Source: an uncultured Muribaculum sp.
Lineage (GTDB): Bacteria; Bacteroidota; Bacteroidia; Bacteroidales; Muribaculaceae
NCBI GenBank assembly: GCA_910587665.1
Contig: CAJUMZ010000013.1
Coordinates: forward strand, 1 to 64,000
Reading direction: 5' to 3'
Length of the DNA: 64,000 nt
Positions 16,088-25,057 of this stretch are shown piece by piece. The translations under genes were made by a program, and so were the position numbers. The notes beneath the pieces were generated by a model. It saw nothing but the letters and a program-made list of their open reading frames with translations, was not told the origin of the DNA and made no database searches. Positions within the stretch are counted from its first letter, which is position 1. Every line of letters starts with the position of its first letter.

Positions 16088-16095
16088 TATCTTTG
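16088..16095 (+). promoter_or_regulatory. -7 promoter box of the cob operon
   Basis: TATCTTTG, a perfect TAnnTTTG, 24 nt before the cobU ATG. It faces away from the activase promoter. The 100-bp divergent gap is too short for a cobalamin riboswitch and none of its conserved boxes is visible. Confidence 0.6.
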
Positions 16096-16119
16096 CATTG
16101 TATTTCTTGTATGTAAAAA

Positions 16120-16635
16120 ATGTGTGCGAAAAGAGTAATAATGGTCACCGGAGGTCAGAGATCGGGGAAAAGCGAATTTGCTGAACGTACTGCGCTTAAA
16201 CTTTCCGACCGACCGGTGTACGTAGCCACAGCCGAGCCTCGCGATGAAGAGTTCCGCCACCGTGTAATGCTTCATCAGCAACGCCGCGGCAATGAATGGA
16301 CCAACATAGAGGAAACCATATGTATCGCTGACCATGACCTGCCGTCCCGCACCGTACTTGTCGACTGTGTGACAATGTGGTTGACAAATATATTTTTTCA
16401 TTGCAATGAAGATGCCGACCACTCCATTGCCATGTTCAGACATGAGTTTGACCGTCTCATGGCAATGGATACAACATTTGTATTTGTCACCAACGAGATC
16501 GGTCTTGGCGGCACAAGCGAAAACCCGATGCAACGGCAATTTACCGATCTGCTCGGACTCGCCAACCGATATGTCGCCGAGCATGCCGACGACGTATATC
16601 TCCTAATCTCCGGAATCGATTTAAAAATTAAATAG
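16120..16635 (+). CDS. cobU: adenosylcobinamide kinase / adenosylcobinamide-phosphate guanylyltransferase
   Basis: Phosphorylates adenosylcobinamide and then attaches GMP to give adenosylcobinamide-GDP in cobalamin nucleotide-loop assembly. 171 residues, the usual size. P-loop GGQRSGKS at about 11-18, the VATAEPRDEE stretch near 35 and the VDCVTMWLTN block near 83 are family marks; NEIGLGG near 128 is the conserved C-terminal loop. First gene of the cob operon; the next gene starts 4 nt later. Confidence 0.93.
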   Translation: MCAKRVIMVTGGQRSGKSEFAERTALKLSDRPVYVATAEPRDEEFRHRVMLHQQRRGNEWTNIEETICIADHDLPSRTVLVDCVTMWLTNIFFHCNEDADHSIAMFRHEFDRLMAMDTTFVFVTNEIGLGGTSENPMQRQFTDLLGLANRYVAEHADDVYLLISGIDLKIK

Positions 16636-16639
16636 AGCA

Positions 16640-17680
16640 ATGCGATCATTCAGTATATCAACTCCCGACAGTTCCATTCTCAGGCAACTCGTCGACAAGA
16701 TAGACAACCTCACAAAACCCAAAGGCTCACTCGGGCGTCTCGAAGAGCTCGCCCTTCAGGCAGGAATGATACAACAGACCCTCTCGCCCGAGTTGCGCAA
16801 CCCTTGCAACATACTTTTCGCCGCCGACCACGGAATTATCGAGGAAGGGGTCAGTGTGTCGCCCAAAGAAGTGACATGGCAACAGTTGGGGCATTTTGCC
16901 AAAGGCGGTGCCGGCATCAACTTCCTCTGCGAACAACATGGATTCCGCCTCGTGCTTGTCGATGCAGGCGTGGATTACGACATCCCTGTCGGTCACGGCA
17001 TCATCGACAGAAAGATACGACGCTCTACGCGCAATTTCCTGCATGGGCCGGCAATGACGGCAGAAGAGCTGGATCGCTGCATCGACGCAGGTGCCGAAAT
17101 TGTCGACATGGTGCATTCCGACGGATGCAACGTGGTAAGTTTCGGCGAGATGGGAAGCGGCAACACTTCCCCGTCATCAATGTGGATGCACCTCCTGACC
17201 GGCATACCGCTTGACCGCTGCATAGGCGCAGGCGCAGGACTTGACAACAAAGGAGTGTCGCACAAGCTTGACGTATTGTCACGCGCGCTCGCCAATTATA
17301 CCGGAGGCAACACGGTCGAAGAGAAACTTGCCTGGTTTGGCGGATATGAGCTTGCAATGGCTACGGGAGGCATGCTCCGCGCGGCAGAGCTTGGCATGAT
17401 AATACTTGTCGACGGATTTATCATGAGCAACTGTATGCTTGCAGCATCAAAGCTCTATCCGGCAGTGATGGACTATGCCGTGTTCGGTCACTGCGGCGAC
17501 GAATCTGGTCACCGCCTGCTGCTTGAGGCGATGGGCGCGCGACCGCTGCTCCATCTCGACCTGCGGCTCGGAGAGGGTTCGGGAGCGGTATGCGCCTACC
17601 CTATCCTGCAATCGGCTGTAAGGATGATCAACCGCATGGACTCTTTCGCCGATGTCAATGTCACCAAGTATTTTGACTGA
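16640..17680 (+). CDS. cobT: nicotinate-nucleotide-dimethylbenzimidazole phosphoribosyltransferase
   Basis: Makes alpha-ribazole phosphate from nicotinate mononucleotide and a lower-ligand base such as dimethylbenzimidazole. 346 residues, normal. Recognised by LTKPKGSLGRLEELA near 24, the AADHGI block near 66, GEMGSGNTSPSS near 170 and the catalytic Glu in LRLGEGSGA near 317. Shares one base with cobS (TGATG). Confidence 0.94.
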   Translation: MRSFSISTPDSSILRQLVDKIDNLTKPKGSLGRLEELALQAGMIQQTLSPELRNPCNILFAADHGIIEEGVSVSPKEVTWQQLGHFAKGGAGINFLCEQHGFRLVLVDAGVDYDIPVGHGIIDRKIRRSTRNFLHGPAMTAEELDRCIDAGAEIVDMVHSDGCNVVSFGEMGSGNTSPSSMWMHLLTGIPLDRCIGAGAGLDNKGVSHKLDVLSRALANYTGGNTVEEKLAWFGGYELAMATGGMLRAAELGMIILVDGFIMSNCMLAASKLYPAVMDYAVFGHCGDESGHRLLLEAMGARPLLHLDLRLGEGSGAVCAYPILQSAVRMINRMDSFADVNVTKYFD

Positions 17681-18423
17681 TGAAGCATATATTTGCCGCA
17701 CTTACTTTTTTCACGCGCCTGCCTTTCTGGCGTCTCGGCAGTGTAGATAAACAATATTACAAAGAGGTAGTGCCTTACTGGCCTTATGTCGGCTGGCTTA
17801 CCGGAGGCATAATGTGCATTACGTTTTGGCTTGCGTCACATCTGCTTCCTTTTTTTGCGGCGATACTTCTTGCCCTGCTGTCACGGGTACTTGTCACCGG
17901 TGCGCTGCATGAAGACGGGCTTGCCGACTTCTGCGACGGCATGGGTGGCGGGTCAGATCGCGAGCGCATACTCTCCATAATGAAAGACAGCCACACAGGC
18001 ACATACGGCATAATCGGCATAACCCTATATTTTCTTATCGCCTCGTCATTATTGCTTACGTTCCCGCCATTGACGGCATGCTGCATAATGTTTGCCGGCG
18101 ATGCCTGGAGCAAGCTCTGCGCATCGCAAATCATCAATTTCCTTCCATATGCGCGTAAAGAAGAGGATGCTAAAAACAAGCTTGTCTACAACCGCATGAC
18201 ACGGGGACAACTCCTCGCCGCGATAATCGGAGGCGCGTTGCCCCTGGTCTACATGCCGCTTTCTATACTCGGAGCCGCGCTTTTCCCGATTTTTACCGCC
18301 GCGATGCTCATACTTTTGATGAAAAACCGTATAAAGGGGTATACAGGCGACTGCTGCGGGGCTACATTCCTTATATGTGAAGTGTCATTTTATCTTGGCG
18401 CCGCCATATTATACCGCATATGA
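17680..18423 (+). CDS. cobS: adenosylcobinamide-GDP ribazoletransferase (cobalamin synthase)
   Basis: Integral membrane enzyme joining adenosylcobinamide-GDP with alpha-ribazole (phosphate) to give adenosylcobalamin (phosphate). 247 residues with about six helices; the signature HEDGLADFCDGMGGG (near 80-94) and MKDSHTGTYG (near 101-110) carry the metal- and substrate-binding residues. Overlaps the next gene by ATGA. Confidence 0.94.
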   Translation: MKHIFAALTFFTRLPFWRLGSVDKQYYKEVVPYWPYVGWLTGGIMCITFWLASHLLPFFAAILLALLSRVLVTGALHEDGLADFCDGMGGGSDRERILSIMKDSHTGTYGIIGITLYFLIASSLLLTFPPLTACCIMFAGDAWSKLCASQIINFLPYARKEEDAKNKLVYNRMTRGQLLAAIIGGALPLVYMPLSILGAALFPIFTAAMLILLMKNRIKGYTGDCCGATFLICEVSFYLGAAILYRI

Positions 18424-18953
18424 CAATGAAGATAGTGCTTGTACGCCACACCTCGGTAAATGTTGAAAAAGGCATCTGTTACGGACACAGCGACGTGGAT
18501 GTCGCCGATACATTTTCCACGGAATCTGCTGCGGTAAAAGAGTCATTGTCAAGATACAGTTTTGATCAGGTATACTGCAGCCCCCTGTCGCGATGCCGGA
18601 AACTTGCTGCGGCATGCGGTTATTCCTCTCCCTTGATAGATCCAAGGCTTCTTGAAATGAATTTCGGCGACTGGGAGATGATGCGTTACGATGACATAAC
18701 CGATCCCCGGCTACGCGAGTGGTATGACGACTATATCAATGTAGCCCCGACCGGCGGTGAATCGTTCATGCAACAACAGGCACGATTTCTTGAATTTCTC
18801 ACAGATCTTAAAGATAGCGGCGACAAGTGTGTCGCGCTTTTCACCCACTGCGGCATACTTGTACAGGCACTTGTGACGCTCTGCGGCATGACCCCGCAGG
18901 AAGCGTTTGCCAATCCACCTGCCTACGGCACTATTATGGAAATAAACATTTGA
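18420..18953 (+). CDS. cobC: alpha-ribazole phosphatase, histidine phosphatase family
   Basis: Expected to remove the phosphate from alpha-ribazole phosphate or cobalamin phosphate. 177 residues. The catalytic RH motif is LVRHTSVN near residue 7, followed by YCSPLSRCRK near 57 and the second catalytic His in LFTHCG near 142. The location directly behind cobS supports CobC over a general phosphoglycerate mutase. ATG at 18420 gives the ATGA overlap; an ATG two codons later is also possible. Confidence 0.88.
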   Translation: MTMKIVLVRHTSVNVEKGICYGHSDVDVADTFSTESAAVKESLSRYSFDQVYCSPLSRCRKLAAACGYSSPLIDPRLLEMNFGDWEMMRYDDITDPRLREWYDDYINVAPTGGESFMQQQARFLEFLTDLKDSGDKCVALFTHCGILVQALVTLCGMTPQEAFANPPAYGTIMEINI

Positions 18954-18964
18954 CCAACGACAGA

Positions 18965-20317
18965 ATGATTCACCTGAAAGTAGCAAAAGGACTGAAACGT
19001 CAGTTAGCCTCCCTTACCGGTCCGATTTTCATAGAGACCTTGCTCATCATGACACTGGGAGCGGTTGACACCGTCATGCTATCGCGCCACAGCGACGCGT
19101 CGGTAGCCGCCGTCGGAGTTGTCAACCAGATTGTCATGCTATGCTTTCTGGTGTTTGAGGTCATAAACCTCGGCACATCGGTGCTTGTAAGCCAGTATCT
19201 CGGCGCACGACTCAACGATCGTGTGTCAAAAGTGGTGGGAGTATCGCTGCTGGTCAACCTCTTGATCGGTCTCGCTATTAGCGCGATGCTCTATTTCGGG
19301 GCGGTGGTCATACTCCGCCTTATGGGACTTAACGACCTCTTGCTCGGAGAAGGCGTAGGCTACATGCGCATCGTGGGCGCACTCGCTTTCTTCCAGGCAT
19401 TATCGCTCACCGCCTCGGCCGCCTTGCGCGCCTCCAACCGCGCCATCTACCCGATGGTAGTAGTTGGTATTGTCAACATACTTAACATCATAGGAAACTA
19501 CATATTGATATTCGGTCGTTTCGGAGCGCCCGCGCTTGGAGCCGAAGGGGCGGCAATATCGACGGCTACAAGCCGCGGAGTGGCGATGGTGATCCTGAAC
19601 ATCATCCTTTTCCACACAGTAATCAAGCGTTTTCCGTGGGAGATATTCCGACGGTTTCCCATGCGAGAACTTCATAACCTGCTAAAGATAGGTCTCCCGT
19701 CGGCAGGCGAACAGTTCAGTTACAGTTCCGCACAGATAGTCATGACATTTTTCATCAACATGCTTGGTCTTGAAGTGCTTGCCGCCCGCACCTATGTGGT
19801 CAACATAGTGATGTTCGGATATCTTTTCTGTATAGCAATCTCTCAGGGAGGAGCGATTACGATCGGACATCTTGTCGGCAAGGGCAAAATACACGGTGCG
19901 TTTATCCTTGGGAAATATGTCATGCGCATGGCACTCGTCATTACCGTCACGCTGTCGCTTGCAATCGCGATAACCGGGCGTGAAATCCTTTCACTGCTCA
20001 CCGATAATACGGAAATAATATCTATCGGAGCCACTCTGTTATGGCTTGACCTGCTCGTAGAAATCGGTCGCCCTATAAATATCTTCGCAACCAATGCGCT
20101 ACGCGCCACCGGCGACGTGAATTATCCATTCTACGTAGGACTTGTCGTGATGTGGTCACTACAGGTAGTCGGCGGCTATCTCACCGGGATATATTTCGGC
20201 CTTGGCATATACGCCCTATGGCTTATGATCGCAGCGGATGAGATCACACGAGGCGTCATTTTCACTCGTCGCTGGTGGAGCATGAAATGGGCGGGAAAAA
20301 GCTTCGTCACCGAATGA
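18965..20317 (+). CDS. MATE family multidrug/cation exporter
   Basis: 450 residues, the standard MATE size, with 12 hydrophobic helices in two similar halves. Family features include GPIFIETLLIMTLGAVDTVML at the start (split in the usual helix 1 form), the NQI stretch of helix 2 and GAEGAAIST near 205. Inner membrane, driven by Na+ or H+. ATG at 18965, 11 nt after cobC; the open frame extends further upstream inside cobC but without a plausible start. Substrate unknown; no other evidence ties it to cobalamin apart from the shared transcript. Confidence 0.85.
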   Translation: MIHLKVAKGLKRQLASLTGPIFIETLLIMTLGAVDTVMLSRHSDASVAAVGVVNQIVMLCFLVFEVINLGTSVLVSQYLGARLNDRVSKVVGVSLLVNLLIGLAISAMLYFGAVVILRLMGLNDLLLGEGVGYMRIVGALAFFQALSLTASAALRASNRAIYPMVVVGIVNILNIIGNYILIFGRFGAPALGAEGAAISTATSRGVAMVILNIILFHTVIKRFPWEIFRRFPMRELHNLLKIGLPSAGEQFSYSSAQIVMTFFINMLGLEVLAARTYVVNIVMFGYLFCIAISQGGAITIGHLVGKGKIHGAFILGKYVMRMALVITVTLSLAIAITGREILSLLTDNTEIISIGATLLWLDLLVEIGRPINIFATNALRATGDVNYPFYVGLVVMWSLQVVGGYLTGIYFGLGIYALWLMIAADEITRGVIFTRRWWSMKWAGKSFVTE

Positions 20318-20321
20318 CCCT

Positions 20322-22730
20322 TTAGAAAAGCAGAGCCACATTGTAGACGAGCCAAGCTACCAGCCAAGCCACCACAGTGTTGTAAACGACCGAAAACGCG
20401 CCATATTTCCATGAACCGGTCTCCCTTACAATTGCCGTGACGGTAGCCATACAAGGGAAATACAGCAGCACAAACACCATCAGGCTCAATGCCGAGGCAG
20501 GCGTGAAATCAGGCTTGCCTGTAACAGGGTTTGGTGCGGTAAGTCGTGCCGAAAGTGACTTGTCGTCAATCTCCTCGTCTCCGGTATAGAGTACCCCAAG
20601 CGTCGAGACAACAATCTCTTTTGCCGGTGCTCCGGCTATCGCGGCGACAGTCGTACGCCAATGAAAACCGATAGGCTCCATCACCGGATTGACAGCCTTG
20701 CCGATCATTTCAAGGTAAGAATCACGCGAAGTATCAATTTTAGAGTCGTCACCGTTAAGCATAGCCTCAGTCATCGGAGTGCTTGAACTTTCATTGTGAA
20801 GCGGAAAATAATTCAATGCCCACACAATTATACTTGCCACAAGAATTATGCCTCCCATTTTCTTGAGATACTGCTCGCCCTTACCCCACATGTGGCGCAA
20901 CGACGATTTAAGCGTCGGAATGCGGTAAGGAGGAAGCTCCATCACAAACGGTGTTTCATCGGTCTTGAACCAGAAACGTCGCAAAAGCCTTGCCGTCAGT
21001 ACTGCGACAAGTATTCCGGTAAGATACAATCCGAGAAATACAAGGCTTGCATGGCGGCTGAAAAATGTGCCCACAAGCAACACATACACCGGCAATCGCG
21101 CCGAACATGACATAAACGGATTTATCAATATCGTGATTATGCGGCTGCTACGGCTTTCAATAGCACGCGACGCCATGATTGCAGGCACATTGCATCCGAA
21201 GCCCATGACAAGCGGAATAAATGACTTACCGTGGAGACCTATCTTGTGCATGATCTTGTCCATGATAAACGCGGCACGCGCCATGTAGCCCGAATCTTCC
21301 ATAAACGAGATGAAGAAATACAATATCAGGATATTAGGCAAGAACACAATTACACCGCCTACACCCCCTATGATACCGTCGGCAATAAGATCTTTCAACG
21401 GGCCTTCCGGCATAGTGGACTGCACGACACCGGCAATCCAATTTACTGCCGACTCAATCCACTCCATCGGATATGATCCTATCTCAAACGTGCACCAGAA
21501 TATAAACAGCATTATAATCAGGAATATCGGAAAGCCGAACAGCTTATTGGTGACAAACGCATCGATTATGCGTGTGGTCTTTGCCGTCTCCTTGGTCGAC
21601 TCGGTAAGCGTCTCCGCAAGCGCACCGGTTATAAAACCGTATTTCTCATTGGCTATGAGCGACGTGATGTCATCATTGTTACGCTTTTCAATAAGACCTA
21701 CCTCCTCGTCACGCAACTCAAAGAGTTTCTTATGATCGGGCGACCGGCGTATCATGTCATCAACCTCCGAGTCATGCTCAAGCATCTTGATGGCAAGGTA
21801 TCGCGGAGAGAAGTGAGCGCCTATCGCACCATCTTTCTTTATCTCATCCTTGATGACACGCACCCCTTCTTCAAGTTCCTTGCCGAGATTGACGTGAATA
21901 TGACGCACCGCCGAATCGCGCCCCTCGTAGACACTTATAACAGTATCAAACAACTGATTGATACCTTCACCTGTACGCGACACCGTGGGAACCATCGGCA
22001 CGCCGATCATCTCACCCAACAACTTGTAATCAAGCGACGCACCGCTACGCTCAAGCTCATCATACATGTTCAACGCTATGACCATCGAGCGGTCCATGTC
22101 TATAAGCTCGGTCGTAAGATAAAGATTGCGCTCAAGATTGGATGACACGACCACATTGATAATCACATCTGGCATCTCATCGCGCAGATAGCGACGCACA
22201 TAAAGCTCCTCCGGAGAGTAAGACGACAGAGAGTATGTGCCCGGAAGGTCTACAATATTGAACCTGTAACCGCCATATTCAAAATGACCCTTCTTGGCAT
22301 CGACAGTGACCCCACTGTAATTGCCCACATGTTCCTTTGAGCCGGATGCGATATTGAAAAGCGAAGTCTTACCGCAGTTAGGATTGCCGATAAGCGCCAC
22401 ATTGATTGTCTTTGAACTGCCTTCAAAATCGCGGTGGACAGGGCGTTGGGTGTACGAGCCTTCCACCGGGGCAACCGACACGGTATCTCCCGTTTCTGTT
22501 TCCTGCCCTACAGGAAGCACCTCAACCATCTCAGCCTCACTGCGCCGCAATGAAAGTTCATATCCCATGATGCTGTACTTGATGGGATCTCTCAGCGGCG
22601 CGTTAAGCATCACCTTGATAATCTGTCCTTTCACAAATCCCATCTCTATAACACGTTTGCGGAAAGCACCGTGTCCCAATATCTTGACTACAACTCCGGA
22701 CTCGCCTGTCTTAAGCTCCGATAGTCTCAT
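20322..22730 (-). CDS. feoB: ferrous iron transporter, FeoA-FeoB fusion
   Basis: Imports Fe2+ across the inner membrane. About 802 residues: an SH3-like FeoA domain (about 1-75, starting MRLSELKTGE), a G-protein domain with G1 GNPNCGKTS, G3 DLPGTYS and G4 NMYD, a linker helical domain, then eight or more membrane helices with the two conserved Gate regions (MEDSGYMARAAF, GCNVPAIM). FeoA fused to FeoB is usual in Bacteroidota. The ATG at 22730 gives the normal FeoA start; an upstream in-frame start at 22769 would add 13 unlikely residues. Ends 4 bp from the converging MATE gene. Confidence 0.92.
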   Translation of the reverse strand: MRLSELKTGESGVVVKILGHGAFRKRVIEMGFVKGQIIKVMLNAPLRDPIKYSIMGYELSLRRSEAEMVEVLPVGQETETGDTVSVAPVEGSYTQRPVHRDFEGSSKTINVALIGNPNCGKTSLFNIASGSKEHVGNYSGVTVDAKKGHFEYGGYRFNIVDLPGTYSLSSYSPEELYVRRYLRDEMPDVIINVVVSSNLERNLYLTTELIDMDRSMVIALNMYDELERSGASLDYKLLGEMIGVPMVPTVSRTGEGINQLFDTVISVYEGRDSAVRHIHVNLGKELEEGVRVIKDEIKKDGAIGAHFSPRYLAIKMLEHDSEVDDMIRRSPDHKKLFELRDEEVGLIEKRNNDDITSLIANEKYGFITGALAETLTESTKETAKTTRIIDAFVTNKLFGFPIFLIIMLFIFWCTFEIGSYPMEWIESAVNWIAGVVQSTMPEGPLKDLIADGIIGGVGGVIVFLPNILILYFFISFMEDSGYMARAAFIMDKIMHKIGLHGKSFIPLVMGFGCNVPAIMASRAIESRSSRIITILINPFMSCSARLPVYVLLVGTFFSRHASLVFLGLYLTGILVAVLTARLLRRFWFKTDETPFVMELPPYRIPTLKSSLRHMWGKGEQYLKKMGGIILVASIIVWALNYFPLHNESSSTPMTEAMLNGDDSKIDTSRDSYLEMIGKAVNPVMEPIGFHWRTTVAAIAGAPAKEIVVSTLGVLYTGDEEIDDKSLSARLTAPNPVTGKPDFTPASALSLMVFVLLYFPCMATVTAIVRETGSWKYGAFSVVYNTVVAWLVAWLVYNVALLF

Positions 22731-22809
22731 AATAAGCTTGAATTTATCAGTTAATCTTTCGAAGTGCAAATATCACAATTTTCAGCCGAATTATGAAACA
22801 AAACTGGGA

Positions 22810-22926
22810 TTAATTTAAACTGAATTTAAATAAGGACCGACCGCTTTCCATTGCACCTCTACTCTCTCGATAAATATTGACACAGCCATCCCATGACTTG
22901 TCAAAAGGTAAATTATGTGTTTCCAT
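22810..22926 (-). CDS. possible 38-residue leader ORF of feoAB
   Basis: An ORF beginning METHNLPFDKSWDGC lies in the long feoAB leader, starting about 20 nt after the expected start of transcription and ending 79 nt before the feoAB ATG. It has one Cys and two Ser/Arg-rich stretches. No family is known to me and no strong ribosome binding site is present. It may be a regulatory leader peptide, a small iron-related protein, or chance. Confidence 0.3.
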   Translation of the reverse strand: METHNLPFDKSWDGCVNIYRESRGAMESGRSLFKFSLN

Positions 22927-22951
22927 ATGCGTATAATTTTATGATTCGGCA

Positions 22952-22981
22952 CAAAGATATACACAAAATTACCTCAGCCAA
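22952..22981 (-). promoter_or_regulatory. feoAB promoter
   Basis: Minus strand TATCTTTG (22959-22952) with TTG 19 nt upstream (22981-22979). It implies an unusually long leader of about 215 nt before feoAB. No Fur box was recognised. Confidence 0.6.
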
Positions 22982-23002
22982 TGTACAAATGGGAAAATTT
23001 CG

Positions 23003-24127
23003 TCATGAACCGATACTTTTCTGCTTGCTAAAACCCGCCACGCTCTCCGTAAGCTTTTTTACCGCCGGCAATAGCGGAAGCATATAACCGGGGCGGCGAA
23101 ATTCAATGGTTTCACGATTGTCACGCATCTCCTTGTACTCATCTAATGTTAGATAGGTAATCTCCACCGGATAAACCTCTATAAAGGAAGACATATCCAC
23201 CGACTCCTTCACATTAAGGAATTTCTTTATCCACTTACCTTTGCCAAGAGCCTTAATCGAAGTAGTACCGTAAATAAAATCATTAATATCGTATTTACCC
23301 TTGTCATTGGGCAGATAGGCAAATGACGCAATAATTTCATAAAATTCTGTAGTCATGCCAAGCAGCTTCAAAATATTAGGTGAATATTTATGATTTTTTT
23401 TGCCACTCAAAAGGTCGCCTGTTACTATATAAGCTGTTTCGCCTTTTCTTATTACCATAGCAGGGCCATATTCACCTTGTACCGTGTCGTTCAAAGCACC
23501 GTTTTTGATAGCGTCAGTCTCATCATGCGTCTCTTCTATAGGTAAATTGACCATATCAGGCACAAAAGAAAGTTCATTGGCAACATCAATGCCTTTATCA
23601 GCCAATGCAACACTGTCTCCCCATGACCCATCGGTACACCGCACATAGTGTAGGTCTGCTTTCACTTTTGGTAAAGAGTCGTATCGTCGAAAACCCTTGA
23701 CTTTGTCCTCGACATGAAATGATTCCAGCATATATTCGGAAAAAGCCATTGCGGTATCACATGACGTAGCTCCATTACAAAACTCCCGAACATAGGTAAT
23801 TATATGTATTATAGGGCGTTCACCGGGCTTAACCGTCACTCCCGGCAGATCATATGTATCGACCTTCATCCTCAACGTGTCTACGCCCTTATCTATAATT
23901 CCCTCTTTGAAAGCAATCGAGCGTACGCTGAGCGGGAAATCGGAGTCGGACAGTTCCGGCGTCATACCATCGGCATCAGTCATGCCGAGGATGAGTCCGG
24001 TTGCAGAAAACACCGATGCACCCGTAATGGGCGAGGAATCGGAATCATTTATCACCATCACCCTTTCAGCCGACAGCCGGGCAGCAAAAACAGATAGAAC
24101 AACAAGAAATGCAAAATACTTTTTCAT
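23003..24127 (-). CDS. secreted protein with carboxypeptidase-regulatory-like N-domain
   Basis: 374 residues with a Sec signal peptide (MKKYFAFLVVLSVFAARLSA). The first 80 mature residues look like a CarboxypepD_reg/CNA-type beta sandwich (SPITGASVFSATG, LILGMTDADG). The rest resembles large uncharacterised Bacteroidales secreted proteins that carry repeated YxP/SIKALGKG-type motifs; no enzyme motif is visible. A -7 box (TACTTTTG, 24161-24154) lies 27 nt upstream, so it has its own promoter. Located in the periplasm or outer membrane. Confidence 0.65.
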   Translation of the reverse strand: MKKYFAFLVVLSVFAARLSAERVMVINDSDSSPITGASVFSATGLILGMTDADGMTPELSDSDFPLSVRSIAFKEGIIDKGVDTLRMKVDTYDLPGVTVKPGERPIIHIITYVREFCNGATSCDTAMAFSEYMLESFHVEDKVKGFRRYDSLPKVKADLHYVRCTDGSWGDSVALADKGIDVANELSFVPDMVNLPIEETHDETDAIKNGALNDTVQGEYGPAMVIRKGETAYIVTGDLLSGKKNHKYSPNILKLLGMTTEFYEIIASFAYLPNDKGKYDINDFIYGTTSIKALGKGKWIKKFLNVKESVDMSSFIEVYPVEITYLTLDEYKEMRDNRETIEFRRPGYMLPLLPAVKKLTESVAGFSKQKSIGS

Positions 24128-24280
24128 CAGACAAATTTTAATTAAATAATTGCCAAAAGTAATAATAATACGCTATGCAGGATAAAGTATTAATTATTTT
24201 AAACAAAAATTCAACAAATTTGCAGTAATAGATTTTTATTAGCATCGGAGATAGCTGCGGCAAATCAGGAAACCACTTAC

Positions 24281-25057
24281 TTATCCTTGGCGGGACTGTT
24301 TCTCGGTAAGGTATTTCCAGAATCTCACCGGCATGTCCTGTCGCTGCTTTCGAGGGTTGGCGCGTTCACGTATGGCGATCGCCTTGAAATATGTACGCCA
24401 CATATCCTGCATGAGAAGTTCCTCTTCATCCATCATCTCCGGCGACAACCGACCTGTGGCGATGTGTGATAACTCCTCAGGCAGAGTGACCTGAAGCGTA
24501 TCCTTCCCGTCATGGTAATAGCCAAATCCACGGCGCTTGTCATAAAGAAGAAATTTCATGGAAGAAAAACGGTCGACAAAGTGAGGGATGGCAAGTGAAA
24601 GCACATTATACAGCGGCTCAATCACCCCGAAATAGGTGCCGTCGACCGCTTTCTGAAACCTGACAAACTGCTTGACCCGCAAAGCCTCACCGCTAACACG
24701 CCTGACCATACGGGTCATCTCTACCACATCCGGGTCGCTGAAATCGGTCTCAATGCTTACCGGCGAGTCAACAGCCTTTCGCAGATAACGGAACAACACT
24801 ATGTCATAATCGGGTATCTCGCACAAGAAACTTGCCACAATCGCTGACAGAGCCTCCCGCGACATCTTCTTCTCAAGCGACCTCCATACACGCCCCGATT
24901 TCTCTTCGTCAGTCACCACCTCGCGCAATTCATCATAAAACATCGGCAACACCTCACCTTCACGCACAAGCATGTCGGGAAACCGCTTACAGGCATAAGC
25001 GTCAAAGACAGCGGTAAGAAGACCGTCAAAAGTACCGTCAAACGAAAAAAGTATCAT
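24281..25057 (-). CDS. TIGR03915-family putative DNA repair protein
   Basis: 258 residues. The start FSFDGTFDGLLTAVFDAY and the C-terminal block MWRTYFKAIAIRERANPRKQ (split at the usual boundary before RQR) are typical of the TIGR03915/DUF4130 family, always found beside a radical SAM partner. The proposed role is in DNA modification or repair, from the helix-hairpin-helix and SAM partner; no reaction is proven. It overlaps the partner's stop by ATGA (25054-25057). Confidence 0.82.
   Translation of the reverse strand: MILFSFDGTFDGLLTAVFDAYACKRFPDMLVREGEVLPMFYDELREVVTDEEKSGRVWRSLEKKMSREALSAIVASFLCEIPDYDIVLFRYLRKAVDSPVSIETDFSDPDVVEMTRMVRRVSGEALRVKQFVRFQKAVDGTYFGVIEPLYNVLSLAIPHFVDRFSSMKFLLYDKRRGFGYYHDGKDTLQVTLPEELSHIATGRLSPEMMDEEELLMQDMWRTYFKAIAIRERANPRKQRQDMPVRFWKYLTEKQSRQG

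Noticed and set aside
16021..16119. Cobalamin riboswitch in front of cobU
   Set aside because: The gap is too short and none of the conserved boxes is present.
16027..16584. 185-residue minus-strand ORF opposite cobU
   Set aside because: Antisense shadow of cobU; no family features.
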